Shown one piece after another: positions 1 to 7,817 of a stretch of DNA of 64,000 bases. The notes under the pieces are model-generated. The model was not told the DNA's origin and did no database searches. It was given only the letters and a program-made list of their open reading frames with translations. This stretch comes from Betaproteobacteria bacterium (GTDB lineage Bacteria > Pseudomonadota > Gammaproteobacteria > Burkholderiales > Usitatibacteraceae). Where the stretch lies: contig JAEUMZ010000134.1 in assembly GCA_016790765.1 (NCBI GenBank), positions 1-64,000 of the forward strand, in the 5' to 3' direction. A program made the translations under genes and the position numbers. Numbering within the stretch: position 1 is the first letter of the stretch; each line of letters begins with the position of its first letter.

Positions 1-1896
1 GTCGGTGCCGATGGACTGTTGAGCGCGCTCACGACGACCGGAAAATCGACCTTCGGCGCGCCCATTGACGAGCGGTATGCGCGCGTGGGCAACAAGGTCC
101 GCTGGAAATCGAAGGCCGATGCGGCCGAGCGCGAGGTGAGCGGACCGGCGGCGTACGTGGCCATTGAAAATTCACCCGAGTTCATCGCCATCCTGGCGCG
201 CGCGGTGCTGAAGGCCCCGCGGCAGCAGTTGCCGGCGCTGCCCTCCGGCCAGCTGCTGATCGAAAAGCTGACCGAGGCCAAGGTGGTGGCCAAGGCGTCC
301 GGCACGCCGGGGAAGGGCGCCGCCAAACCGCGCGAGGGCACGGCAAGCCTGTATGCCCTGCGCGGGCTCGGCATCGCGCCGACCTACGTGTGGCTGTGGA
401 ATGGCGCGGCGAACAAGCAGAGGATGCTGGGGTTCGTCGAGCCCGCGTTTGCGTTCCTCGAAACCGGCTGGGAAAACAACCACGAGGCGCTGCTCAAGGT
501 GCAGGTCGCGGCGGATGCCAAGTCGCACAAGGCGCTGTACGACAAGCTCGCCCTGCGCCGCGATCACCCGATCGTGATCCGCAACGTGAAGTGGTTCGAT
601 GCCAACAACGCCACCCTCAACGGCCCGTCGGACGTGCACATCAACGATGGCCGCATCGCGGCCATCTTCCCGCCCAACGCGCCGATCGAGGGCGAAGCCA
701 CGGCGGTGGACGGCAGCGGCCGATTCCTCTCGCCGGGCTTGTTCGACATGCACGTGCATACCGGCCCCTGGGACGCGCTGCTGCACCTGGCCGGCGGCGT
801 GACCACGGTGCGCGACATGGGTAACGACAACGCGTTCCTCGCCACCCTGAAGGCGCGCATCGACCGCGGCGATGCCATCGGGCCCAACATCGTCGCCACC
901 GGGTACATCGAGGGCAAGAGCCCGTATTCCTCGTACGGCGGGTTCGTGGTCGAGGACGTCGAAGGCGCGAAAAAGGCCATCGACTGGTATGCGCAGCGCG
1001 GCTTCCGGCAGGTCAAGCTCTACAACTCGATCAAGCCCGAATGGGTGGAGCCAGTCGCGGCGCATGCGCACGCGCGCGGCATCCGTGTCTCCGGCCACAT
1101 CCCTGCGTTCATGCGCGCGGAGGAGGCGGTGCGCGCCGGTTTCGACGAGATCCAGCACATCAACCAGCTGGTGCTCAATTTCCTCACCAAGAAGGACGAC
1201 GACACGCGCACCCTGCTGCGCTTCTACCTGGTGGGCGACAACGCGAACCAGATCGACCTCGAGGGCGACAAGGTCCGCGACTTCATCAAGCTGCTGGTGG
1301 ACCGCAAGGTTGCCGTTGATCCGACCATGACCACCTTCGAGGCGATGTACAACCAGCGGCAGGGTGCGCCGAACCCCTCGTTCCGCATGGTCTCGCCCAA
1401 CATGCCACCCTCGATCAGCCGCGCCTGGCTGACCAACTCGATGGACGTCAACGACAAGAACGCCGAGCCGTTCCGAAAATCGTACGAAAAGCTGCTCGGC
1501 TTCGTGAAGAAGATGTACGACGCCGGCGTGCCGGTCCTGGCGGGCAGCGACGATGTCGCCGGGTTCACCATGCACCGCGAGCTGGAGCTCTACGTCATGG
1601 CCGGCCTGACCCCGGCCCAGGCGCTGCAGATCGCCACGCGCAACGGCGCGCGTTATTCGATGGTGGAGAGCCGCACCGGCACCATCGAGGTCGGCAAGGA
1701 CGCCGACCTGGTGCTGATGGAAGAAGACCCGACGAAGAACGTCGGCGCCGCGCGCAAGATTGCCCTCACCGTGAAACGCGGCGTTGCGTTCGAGAACGCC
1801 GCGTTGTACGAGGCGCTGGGCGTCAAGCCGTTCACGCAGAAGCTCACGATCAGCCACCAACCCGCGCCCACGAAGGGTGAAGAGGTGAAGAAATGA
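1..1896 (+). CDS. Amidohydrolase family protein (5' end outside window)
   Basis: This is a metal-dependent hydrolase of the amidohydrolase (imidazolonepropionase-like) superfamily; the substrate is unknown. Counting residues from the TTG at 19, the metal-site residues are all visible: HVH at 245-247, the candidate carboxylated Lys at 333 (QVKLY), His 360 (SGHIP), His 380 (IQHIN) and Asp 511 (AGSDD). The frame is open to base 1, so the real start is probably upstream and the gene is partial. The first ~190 residues before the barrel are not a recognised domain. The stop overlaps the start of the Bug receptor gene by 4 bp (ATGA), so the two are co-transcribed, which hints at uptake and hydrolysis of a related compound (inference). 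Confidence 0.85.
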   Translation, partial: VGADGLLSALTTTGKSTFGAPIDERYARVGNKVRWKSKADAAEREVSGPAAYVAIENSPEFIAILARAVLKAPRQQLPALPSGQLLIEKLTEAKVVAKASGTPGKGAAKPREGTASLYALRGLGIAPTYVWLWNGAANKQRMLGFVEPAFAFLETGWENNHEALLKVQVAADAKSHKALYDKLALRRDHPIVIRNVKWFDANNATLNGPSDVHINDGRIAAIFPPNAPIEGEATAVDGSGRFLSPGLFDMHVHTGPWDALLHLAGGVTTVRDMGNDNAFLATLKARIDRGDAIGPNIVATGYIEGKSPYSSYGGFVVEDVEGAKKAIDWYAQRGFRQVKLYNSIKPEWVEPVAAHAHARGIRVSGHIPAFMRAEEAVRAGFDEIQHINQLVLNFLTKKDDDTRTLLRFYLVGDNANQIDLEGDKVRDFIKLLVDRKVAVDPTMTTFEAMYNQRQGAPNPSFRMVSPNMPPSISRAWLTNSMDVNDKNAEPFRKSYEKLLGFVKKMYDAGVPVLAGSDDVAGFTMHRELELYVMAGLTPAQALQIATRNGARYSMVESRTGTIEVGKDADLVLMEEDPTKNVGAARKIALTVKRGVAFENAALYEALGVKPFTQKLTISHQPAPTKGEEVKK

Positions 1897-2876
1897 ACCG
1901 CCGTCCCCTCCTGCGCGCGCTAGGCGCCGCCGCGTTCATGCTGGCCGGCCTTGCGGCTGGGCCGGTTGCGCTCGCCGCGTATCCGGACAAGCCGGTCAAG
2001 ATCGTCGTCGGCTTCCCGCCCGGCGGGCCGCTGGACACCCATGCGCGCCTGCTAGTGGACCAGCTGCAACGGCACCTGGGCACCACGGTGGTGATCGATT
2101 ACAAGCCCGGCGCCGGCGGCACGATCGCCGCGCACGAGCTCATCAAGGCCGCACCGGACGGCTACACGCTGCTGATGGCCAATACCGGCACCATGGTCAT
2201 CAACCCCTTCATCTACACCAAGACCGCCTACGACACGCTGCGCGATTTCACGCCCGTGGCGCGCACCGCCCAGCAGCCGCTGGCGCTGGTGACCAACATC
2301 GACTTCGCGCCGAAGACCTTTGCAGAGTTCCTGGCCTACGCCAAGGCCAACCCCGGCAAGGTCAACTACGCCTCGGCGGGCAATGGCGGCATATCGCACC
2401 TGGTGCCGGAGATGCTGGAGGACGCAGTCGGCATCAAGATGGTGCACGTGCCGTACAAGGGCTCGGCGCCGGCCTTCAGCGACCTCCTGGCCGGGCAGGT
2501 GCAGTTCATGGCCGAATCGATTCCGCTGGTGAGCCAATACCTCAAGGCCGGCAAGGTTCGCGCGCTGGCCATGACCGGGCCGGTGCGCAACAGCGCGATC
2601 CCCGACGTGCCGACCATGGCCGAAGTGGGCGTGAAGGATTTCGAAATCGTCGGCTTCTACGGCGTGCTGGCGCCGCCCAAGTTGCCGGCCGAGGTGCTGG
2701 CCAAGTTGAACGATGCGTTCCGCAAGACCCTTGCCAATGAGGACCTCCGCACGCGCATGGTCGCGCAGGGCGCCGACCCGGCCTACCTGGACAGCGCGCA
2801 GTTCGGCGCGTTCATGAAGGAGCAATTGGTGCGCTGGCAGGCGGCGGTGAAAAAGGCCAATGTGAAGCTGGATTGA
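1893..2876 (+). CDS. Bug/TctC-family tripartite tricarboxylate transporter substrate-binding protein
   Basis: Periplasmic solute receptor of the Bug (TctC) family, 327 aa, the usual family length. Residues 1 to about 28 form a signal peptide (RR near the start, a hydrophobic Ala/Leu core, then an ALAA-type cleavage site). The mature protein begins with the family signature KIVVGFPPGGPLD. No TctA or TctB membrane subunits are next to it; orphan Bug receptors are common in Betaproteobacteria. It overlaps the amidohydrolase upstream and nearly abuts the DUF1653 gene downstream. The ligand cannot be read from sequence; organic acids and related small molecules are typical for the family. Confidence 0.92.
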   Translation: MNRRPLLRALGAAAFMLAGLAAGPVALAAYPDKPVKIVVGFPPGGPLDTHARLLVDQLQRHLGTTVVIDYKPGAGGTIAAHELIKAAPDGYTLLMANTGTMVINPFIYTKTAYDTLRDFTPVARTAQQPLALVTNIDFAPKTFAEFLAYAKANPGKVNYASAGNGGISHLVPEMLEDAVGIKMVHVPYKGSAPAFSDLLAGQVQFMAESIPLVSQYLKAGKVRALAMTGPVRNSAIPDVPTMAEVGVKDFEIVGFYGVLAPPKLPAEVLAKLNDAFRKTLANEDLRTRMVAQGADPAYLDSAQFGAFMKEQLVRWQAAVKKANVKLD

Positions 2877-2878
2877 GC

Positions 2879-3142
2879 ATGCCGCAGCGTGCGCAAGACG
2901 ACCTGCCGCCCCTGCCGGTGATCCAACCCGGGCGCTACCGCCACTACAAGGGCGGCGAGTACGAGGTGCTGGGCACCGCGCGGCACAGCGAGACGCTGGA
3001 GCCGATGGTGGTGTACCGGCCGCTGTACAACGATTCCGGCTGGTGGGTGCGGCCGTACGCGATGTTTGTCGAGACCGGCCACTTTGAGGGGCGCGTGCAG
3101 CCGCGCTTCGCGCGCATCGTGGAAGGTGCGGAGCGTGCCTGA
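2879..3142 (+). CDS. DUF1653 domain-containing protein
   Basis: Small protein (87 aa from this ATG; a TTG six bases earlier is possible) that is almost entirely a DUF1653 domain. The signature runs from GRYRHYKGGEYEVLG through PMVVYRPLY and WWVRPYAMF. Members are single-domain and function is not established; the fold is SH3-like in known relatives. It lies 2 bp after the receptor gene, and its stop overlaps the GTG start of the GNAT gene. It therefore belongs to the same operon. Confidence 0.88.
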   Translation: MPQRAQDDLPPLPVIQPGRYRHYKGGEYEVLGTARHSETLEPMVVYRPLYNDSGWWVRPYAMFVETGHFEGRVQPRFARIVEGAERA

Positions 3143-3662
3143 ATTGCACATGCGGCCGCTGGACTCGACAGATGCAGACGCCTATCGCGCGCTGATGCTG
3201 GACGCCTACGCACGCCACCCGGCCGAGTTCACCTCCACCGTCGAAGAGCGCGCGGTGCAGCCAATTGAGTGGTGGGTGCGGCGAATCGGCGGCGAAAGCA
3301 CCGATGCGCGCGCCTTCGGTGCGTTTCGGGAAGGCGAGCTGGTGGGCACCGTGGCGCTGGAATTCGCCACCCGCACCAAGATGCGCCACAAGGCCACGCT
3401 CATCGGCATGTACGTGGTCGAGGCCGGCCGCCGATGCGGGACCGGGCGCCAGCTGGTGCGCACGGTGCTCGATGCGGCGCGTGCGCGCGCGGGCGTGCGC
3501 CAGGTGCTGTTGACCGTGACCGAGGGCAACCACCCCGCGCAGCGCCTGTACGAATCCTGTGGTTTCGAGGCGTTCGGCACCGAGCCGCGCGCCCTGTATG
3601 CCGACGGCCGGTTTCGCGGCAAAGTGCACATGTGGTGCGACCTTGAAAGGAGAAGCGCATGA
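3135..3662 (+). CDS. GNAT family N-acetyltransferase
   Basis: Acetyl-CoA-dependent N-acetyltransferase of about 175 aa; acceptor unknown. The acetyl-CoA-binding core is visible (LIGMYVVEAGRRCGTGRQLV, an RxxGxG/A variant), followed by NHPAQRLYESCGFEAFGTE, the usual C-terminal beta-alpha unit. The GTG at 3135 is preferred because a purine-rich GGAG lies just upstream and the start overlaps the DUF1653 stop; ATG at 3150 is the alternative. The domain layout resembles the cassette GNAT at 28431-28943, but the two sit in different contexts. Confidence 0.86.
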   Translation: MPELHMRPLDSTDADAYRALMLDAYARHPAEFTSTVEERAVQPIEWWVRRIGGESTDARAFGAFREGELVGTVALEFATRTKMRHKATLIGMYVVEAGRRCGTGRQLVRTVLDAARARAGVRQVLLTVTEGNHPAQRLYESCGFEAFGTEPRALYADGRFRGKVHMWCDLERRSA

Positions 3663-4129
3663 ATCGGCGATGGATGGGGGGCTTGGCGACGCTGGTGGGC
3701 ATGTGGATCGTGGGCCCCGCGCCCGCAGCGGCGCACGTGCCGGTCAATATCGAGTACCTGAATTCGGGCAAGGTGCTGCCGAAAAACCTGCCCTTTTCGG
3801 AGGCGGTGCGGGTGGGCAACACGCTGTACCTGTCCGGCCAGGTCGGCATCGTGCCCGGTTCGCTCAAGCTGGTGCCCGGCGGCATGGCTGCGGAAGCGAA
3901 GCAGACCCTGGACAACATCAGGACCTCGCTCGAGGCGCATGGCTTTGCGATGAAGGACCTGGTGAAATGCACGGTGATGCTGGCCGACATCGGCGAGTGG
4001 GCCGCCTTCAACGACATTTACAAAACCTACTTCAAGGACCGCTTTCCCGCGCGCAGCGCGCTCGGCGCCAACGGGCTGGCGCTGGGGGCGCGGGTGGAGG
4101 TGGAGTGCATGGCAGTCAAGTGGGGATGA
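3659..4129 (+). CDS. RidA (YjgF/YER057c/UK114) family protein with signal peptide
   Basis: RidA-fold protein, 156 aa. The first ~25 residues are a Sec signal peptide (Ala-rich, ending PAAAHVP), so it is predicted periplasmic. The domain shows the YLSGQVG strand and ends with the Arg-bearing segment FPARSALGAN, where family members carry the Arg that binds substrate carboxylate. Cytosolic RidA hydrolyses enamine/imine intermediates; the role of exported members is unclear. It overlaps the GNAT stop by 4 bp (ATGA) and precedes the VOC gene by 13 bp. This window also holds a second, cytosolic RidA at 15749. Confidence 0.88.
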   Translation: MNRRWMGGLATLVGMWIVGPAPAAAHVPVNIEYLNSGKVLPKNLPFSEAVRVGNTLYLSGQVGIVPGSLKLVPGGMAAEAKQTLDNIRTSLEAHGFAMKDLVKCTVMLADIGEWAAFNDIYKTYFKDRFPARSALGANGLALGARVEVECMAVKWG

Positions 4130-4142
4130 CCGAAGCGCTCCG

Positions 4143-4544
4143 ATGAAACAATCGCTGCTGCATGTGTCGCTGGTGGTGCGCGACTACGACGAGGCTCTCG
4201 ATTTCTATGTTGGCAAGCTCGGCTTCGAGCTGGTCGAGGACACCTATCAACCGGCGCAAGACAAGCGCTGGGTGGTGGTGCGGCCGCGCGGGTCGGAGGG
4301 TACCTCCATCGTCTTGGGCAAGGCGAACAAGCCGGAGCAGCAGGACTTCATCGGCAACCAGACCGGTGGGCGCGTGTTCCTGTTCCTGCAGACCGACGAT
4401 TTCCAGCGCGATTACGCGCGCATGAAAGCCCAGGGCATCGAGTTCGTGCGCGAGCCGGTGGAACAACCCTACGGCAAGGTGGCGGTGTTCAAGGACCTGT
4501 ACGGCAACCTGTGGGACATCGTGCAGCGCAAGGACGCCGCATGA
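4143..4544 (+). CDS. VOC (glyoxalase/bleomycin resistance) superfamily protein
   Basis: Single vicinal-oxygen-chelate domain protein of 133 aa. It begins with LLHVSLVVRDYDEALDFY and ends with KVAVFKDLYGNLWDIVQ, the two conserved halves of the fold. The N-terminal His and C-terminal region could supply metal ligands. The specific reaction cannot be inferred. The stop overlaps the ATG of the following GFA gene by 4 bp, so translation is probably coupled. Confidence 0.87.
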   Translation: MKQSLLHVSLVVRDYDEALDFYVGKLGFELVEDTYQPAQDKRWVVVRPRGSEGTSIVLGKANKPEQQDFIGNQTGGRVFLFLQTDDFQRDYARMKAQGIEFVREPVEQPYGKVAVFKDLYGNLWDIVQRKDAA

Positions 4545-4939
4545 GGCGCACCGCGCGCTGTGCTTGTGGCGATGCTTTCATCACGGTGGAAGGCGAGCCG
4601 TCCCAATACGGCATCTGCCATTGCAGCAATTGCCGCCGCCGCACCGGCAGCGCCTTCGGCCTTTCGGCTTACTTTCCCAAAGCGGCAGTAATCGAGCGCG
4701 GCGGCGCGATGAACGAATTCGCGTTTCACCACGCCACGTTCAACCACGACCAATGCCGCCACTTCTGCGTCCGCTGCGGCACCACGCTGATTTGGACGAT
4801 TTCGACGATGCCCGATTTGATCGGCATCGCGGCGGGGTGCTTCACAGATCCGCCGCTGGGGACGCCAAGCTACTCGACCTCGCATTCGCAGTGTTTGGAG
4901 TGGGTGGAGGTGCCGGCGGGGATCAACAAGGGTGGCTGA
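4541..4939 (+). CDS. GFA family (glutathione-dependent formaldehyde-activating-like) protein
   Basis: Zinc-binding protein of 132 aa in the GFA/CENP-V-like family. Zinc-ligand motifs are clear: CACGD near residues 6-9, CHCSNCRRRTGS in the first third, and CVRCGTTLIW further on. Most members have no demonstrated activity despite the family name. The ATG at 4541 overlaps the VOC stop (ATGA). It is the last gene of the operon; a spacer of about 200 bp follows before the toxin-antitoxin locus. Confidence 0.87.
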   Translation: MRRTARCACGDAFITVEGEPSQYGICHCSNCRRRTGSAFGLSAYFPKAAVIERGGAMNEFAFHHATFNHDQCRHFCVRCGTTLIWTISTMPDLIGIAAGCFTDPPLGTPSYSTSHSQCLEWVEVPAGINKGG

Positions 4940-5089
4940 GGGCAATTGAAGTCAATGGATGCCGTGCTTGAGGAGTTGGGTGGCGTACGGCCTTCTTGGC
5001 ACCCCAAGCCTTGCCCCTCGGGGTACGTGGTTGCGCTCCGCCTTCATGCGGATTCACGAATCCTGCGCCAAACGTCAGCAGCGGCGATC

Positions 5090-5129
5090 TTGACCAATTT
5101 GATGACCATGGGCAGAATAGTGGTCATCA
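5090..5129 (+). promoter_or_regulatory. Toxin-antitoxin promoter with operator dyad
   Basis: A TTGACC -35 (5090-5095) and a CAGAAT -10 (5113-5118) are separated by 17 bp. Overlapping them is a perfect 9-bp inverted repeat, TGATGACCA (5100-5108) and TGGTCATCA (5121-5129). This is the layout expected for autorepression by a VapB or VapB-VapC complex. Promoter calls are by eye. Confidence 0.6.
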
Positions 5130-5147
5130 ATGGAGACGAGGCTCATC

Positions 5148-5381
5148 ATGCAAACGATTCAGGCTTCCGAATTCAAGGCGAAATGTCTGGCGCTCATGGA
5201 CGAAGTCGCGCGCACGGGGCAAGCCATCGTGGTCACTAAGAACGGGCGGCCCGTGGCGGAGCTCCGTCCGCATCGGCCCCCGCGTGCCTTGAGCCCGCTC
5301 GGCCTGCACGCGGACAAGATTGACATTCGCGGCGATATCGTTGCATCAGACGGCAAAGTGCGCTGGAAAGCGCTTAAATGA
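5148..5381 (+). CDS. Type II antitoxin, Phd/YefM-like (VapB role)
   Basis: Antitoxin of 77 aa. The N-terminal half (ASEFKAKCLALMDEVARTG followed by IVVTKNGRPVAEL) is the Phd/YefM DNA-binding fold; the C-terminal tail should wrap the toxin. ATG 5148 is chosen because GGAGACGAGG lies just upstream, whereas an in-frame ATG at 5130 sits only just after the operator repeat. The stop overlaps the toxin start (ATGATT), ensuring coupled synthesis. It probably represses its own promoter through the dyad at 5100-5129 (inference). Confidence 0.88.
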   Translation: MQTIQASEFKAKCLALMDEVARTGQAIVVTKNGRPVAELRPHRPPRALSPLGLHADKIDIRGDIVASDGKVRWKALK

Positions 5382-5779
5382 TTGTCCTCGATACGCACGC
5401 ATTGGTGTGGATGGACGCGGGTGACAAACAGTTGGGACGCAAAACCCGCGCGAGAATAGAGCAGGATTGGCGCAAGGGTGAGGTGCTCGTCTCGGCAATC
5501 TCTTTTTGGGAGGTTGCGGTTCTCGCCGAGCGAGGTCGCATCAAGCTTGCGTCCAGCATTGCGGACTGGCGGCATGAGCTCATCGCGGCAGGTCTCACCG
5601 AAGTGCCGCTGGACGGGCATATCGCGCTAAGAGCCTCGGAACTCAACGGTTTGTCCGAAGACCCTGCGGATCGCTTCATTGCGGCAACCGCGTTGTTGTC
5701 GCACGCAACGCTCGTCACCGCCGATCGTCGATCACTGGCATGGAAGCACACCTTGGAACGGCTTGATGCGCGTACTTGA
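5378..5779 (+). CDS. PIN-domain toxin (VapC family)
   Basis: PIN-domain ribonuclease toxin of 133 aa. The acidic metal-binding residues are intact: Asp in LDTHALVW, Glu in SFWEVAVL, Asp in DPADRFIAATAL and Asp in TADRR. VapC toxins cleave tRNA or rRNA; this one's target is unknown. It is translationally coupled to the Phd-like antitoxin. The pair marks the boundary between the upstream operon and the accessory DNA that follows, as is common for such loci. Confidence 0.9.
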   Translation: MIVLDTHALVWMDAGDKQLGRKTRARIEQDWRKGEVLVSAISFWEVAVLAERGRIKLASSIADWRHELIAAGLTEVPLDGHIALRASELNGLSEDPADRFIAATALLSHATLVTADRRSLAWKHTLERLDART

Positions 5780-6350
5780 TGCGCCCTCGGCGATCTCCTG
5801 AATGGCTTCTATGGTGCCCCGGCAATTGCTTCGCGCTTCAAGGTCATGCGCAGTCTGTGTGCGATTCAATCGGAAACAAATGACGCTGGCCCCTTTTGTT
5901 CACAACAAGGCGGCCTGCGCGCTGGCCAACAAGATGGCGCGCATCTGCTACGCCACCTTGCGCGATGGTGAATCCTTCACCAGCCAGGGCTCGCAGCTTG
6001 CGAAGAAACTGGCGCGAACCGATTTCCCCATCGCAACCTAGCCGGAAAACCGTTTGGCAGGAAAGGAGCTTCGTTTCACCACCACCTTCGCTTTGCGCAG
6101 AGATTGTTCCCCATCATGGCACCCAGGGTCATCCCCACATCGATGAACGCCGATAACTCTTCCGGCAGCCGCGTTGGCAACAACAGGCCTGCCGCTTGTA
6201 ACAATTGGCGCTTCGATGACGCAGATTCCATGTCGGCACGGGCCACCACGAGCCCACTTCAGATGCCGGATATACGACTGCAGGCTAGTCCCGGGCTACC
6301 AAACCTTCAGAACAATCTCTTGCGGTGGGCGGGGAGTCCATATACGAGGT
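5780..6350. other. Degenerate accessory spacer without an intact gene
   Basis: No complete gene is visible here. The left part holds an IS110-type transposase tail (separate entry). On the minus strand between about 6090 and 6230 there is a short frame with an ATG (MESASSKRQLLQAAG...) of roughly 50 codons that I do not recognise and which lacks an obvious ribosome site. The right end runs into half of an attC-like site. Base composition is less GC-rich than the flanking core genes. Confidence 0.6.
5877..6041 (+). pseudogene. IS110/IS1111-type transposase C-terminal remnant
   Basis: A short frame encodes KAACALANKMARICYATLRD, closely resembling the conserved C-terminal segment of IS110-family transposases (the ALANK-ARI-W-LR block that follows the Tnp_IS116/IS110/IS902 helix-hairpin-helix region). 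Nothing upstream encodes the DEDD nuclease domain, so this is a fragment. IS1111-group members of this family are known to insert in attC sites, and this remnant lies about 300 bp from an attC half-site. Family assignment is by recognition, not by search. Confidence 0.55.
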
Positions 6351-6357
6351 GTTAGGC
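6330..6357 (-). other. Partial attC-like site (R'' half)
   Basis: The + strand carries GTTAGGC at 6351-6357, i.e. GCCTAAC on the minus strand, 3 bp after the stop of the cassette gene at 6361. A partner R' box and a convincing stem are not found to the left, so the site appears truncated. This would be the attC belonging to the 233-aa cassette. Confidence 0.5.
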
Positions 6358-6360
6358 GAC

Positions 6361-7062
6361 TCATGCCGCAAACGGTCGCTTGACGACCGTTGAAATCTCG
6401 ATGGTATGCAATGCGCCCGGAGTTCGGTCAGCGAGGTCCCGCTCCTCATCAGTCAACTCCCCATACATTCGCCCATCTGACTTTCTAGCCTCGACCTCCC
6501 GAGTCAATTCAAATGACTCATTGTCCTTCCATCCTACGCACTTGCCCAAATCTCGAACTCGAGACAGCTCTTTGTACGGCAAGTCATCTGGCGAGGAGAA
6601 GTCATAAAACACGACTTCATACGGACAGGCCCAGTAGCAACCCTCAACCGCGAGTACCTGTGAATCGGGAGAAGGGTGTGCCGCGGTCCAACAAAGACCA
6701 CCGCCGTCATAGCCAGCGTCCGGAAAGTAGCTTCGAATCTCGCCAGTCGAAAGATTAACTATCGTCTGGCCTTGATAATCTTCACCGCAAATTAGGTATT
6801 CATGGCCATTGCCATGGGTGATCCATGAATACCAAAAATGGCCGTAGTTGCGCTTGATGTCGGCGATCATCCTGTTGCCTCGAGTCGTACTAACGCGGCC
6901 TCGGCTGAACTCCCAAGTGTTCGGACCGGTTGAGTAATAGTCCAACGTCAGCCGGTAGGCACGTGACGGTGATTCGATGACTTCACGCTCGTTCGCTTTC
7001 TCTGTGTACGAGGAAAAGCGAGACTCTAGTTCCCTACGCCGCTCGATGTAACGCGTATCCAC
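6361..7062 (-). CDS. Uncharacterised integron cassette protein, 233 aa
   Basis: Cassette-borne protein of unknown function. Visible features are EYLICGEDYQGQTIVNLSTG, then AHPSPDSQVLAVEGCYWACP and YEVVFYDFS. This looks like a beta-rich repeat domain found in scattered bacterial hypothetical proteins. There is no signal peptide or membrane segment. The frame extends upstream through the attC, so the start is set at the GTG at 7062. That GTG lies 8 nt after the R' box, the same spacing as other cassette genes here. It has no room for a promoter of its own and presumably depends on read-through. The stop sits 3 bp before the next R'' box. GC is lower than in flanking core genes. Confidence 0.75.
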   Translation of the reverse strand: MDTRYIERRRELESRFSSYTEKANEREVIESPSRAYRLTLDYYSTGPNTWEFSRGRVSTTRGNRMIADIKRNYGHFWYSWITHGNGHEYLICGEDYQGQTIVNLSTGEIRSYFPDAGYDGGGLCWTAAHPSPDSQVLAVEGCYWACPYEVVFYDFSSPDDLPYKELSRVRDLGKCVGWKDNESFELTREVEARKSDGRMYGELTDEERDLADRTPGALHTIEISTVVKRPFAA

Positions 7063-7070
7063 GTCGAGTC

Positions 7071-7151
7071 GCCTAACGGGTGAGGTAAGGGGCGGCGCGC
7101 TCTTGCGCCGTCCCGCGACCAAAGGGAGCAACCTTGACCGCAAAGTTAGTG
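7071..7151 (-). other. attC recombination site (81 bp)
   Basis: On the + strand the site runs from GCCTAAC (7071-7077) to GTTAGTG (7145-7151). Inside lie L boxes (GAGGTAAG and CTTGACCG) and a central GGGCGGCGCG/CGCCGTCCC stem. The length matches the attC at 30019-30099, and an ungapped hand comparison gives 59 of 81 identical bases. It separates two minus-strand cassette genes with 1-8 bp on either side. Confidence 0.8.
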
Positions 7152-7152
7152 G

Positions 7153-7593
7153 TCATGCCAGCCCTCGCTTTCGAATTGAATGCCACCACCACTCAACCCC
7201 AATGGCTGGCGCGAACCAAAGCGGCAACCACAATGCCATGAGCCAAACCAGAATTCCGCTCTCGGGGTGTCCGGAGTCGCGCGACACGAATGTAACAAGC
7301 AGCCATGTGATGAGGCCTACAACTGGAACCGCCATCAAGTAGGCACCGATGACACGCGGAACGTAAGAGAGAGCTGTTTCTGCCATATCAAGTTTGGACG
7401 GTATGACGAGGCGGCGTCCACGGAAGGCAAATTGCGAAACGCCTGCGGCAAGCATTGCTGCAACAAATACCAAAACATAAACGGGGGGATCTCGTCCAGC
7501 GACAGAATCCCACAGGATTCCGACTACCCAGAACGCAGTTAGCAGAACGCTTAAAGCAAAAATGCCGCGCAGCATATGGGGCCGAATTTCCAT
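7153..7593 (-). CDS. Four-helix membrane protein (integron cassette)
   Basis: Membrane protein of 146 aa with four predicted transmembrane helices (starting near MLRGIFALSVLL, VYVLVFVAAMLA, YLMAVPVVGLITWLL and LVWLMALWLPLWF). Family unknown; small multi-helix proteins are common in cassette arrays. ATG 7593 is chosen because it lies 3 nt after the attC R' box; an in-frame ATG at 7629 would place the start inside the attC stem. The stop codon abuts the attC at 7071-7151. No Shine-Dalgarno sequence of its own is evident. Confidence 0.72.
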   Translation of the reverse strand: MEIRPHMLRGIFALSVLLTAFWVVGILWDSVAGRDPPVYVLVFVAAMLAAGVSQFAFRGRRLVIPSKLDMAETALSYVPRVIGAYLMAVPVVGLITWLLVTFVSRDSGHPESGILVWLMALWLPLWFAPAIGVEWWWHSIRKRGLA

Positions 7594-7596
7594 GAC

Positions 7597-7670
7597 CGCT
7601 AACTCAATATAGGGCGCATTTCGCTGCATATCGCGGCAGCGTGCGCCCTATTACGGTTGAAAAACTAGCG
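7597..7670 (-). other. attC-like site upstream of first cassette
   Basis: The + strand shows CGCTAAC (7597-7603) and, at the far end, ACTAGCG (7664-7670). Between them is a long stem whose arms ATAGGGCGCA and TGCGCCCTAT are perfect complements. L-box-like CTCAA and GTTGA flank the stem. The distal core is degenerate relative to GTTRRRY. Seven bases further on starts the ISL3 target duplication. Confidence 0.65.
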
Positions 7671-7677
7671 GAAAGCA

Positions 7678-7685
7678 TTTTGTTT
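7678..7685. repeat. Target site duplication, left copy
   Basis: The eight bases TTTTGTTT immediately precede the left end of the ISL3 element and are repeated exactly at 12143-12150. Eight-bp duplications are characteristic of the ISL3 family. Confidence 0.9.
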
Positions 7686-7817
7686 GGGTATCCGGATTTT
7701 TGTGTTGGGCCGACGGTATGGTTGGGCAAGATGTCGATAGTGCCGATGTTGGATTCGGCTCGGTCGCGGTTCCAACCAAGAAGTGGCTTATCGGTGTATC
7801 GACGCCTGATGTAGATT

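Noticed and set aside
172-1860. Long minus-strand open frame opposite the amidohydrolase gene
   Set aside because: High GC third positions produce long antisense frames; the translation is His/Arg/Val-rich without any family motif, whereas the + strand frame has a complete metal site.
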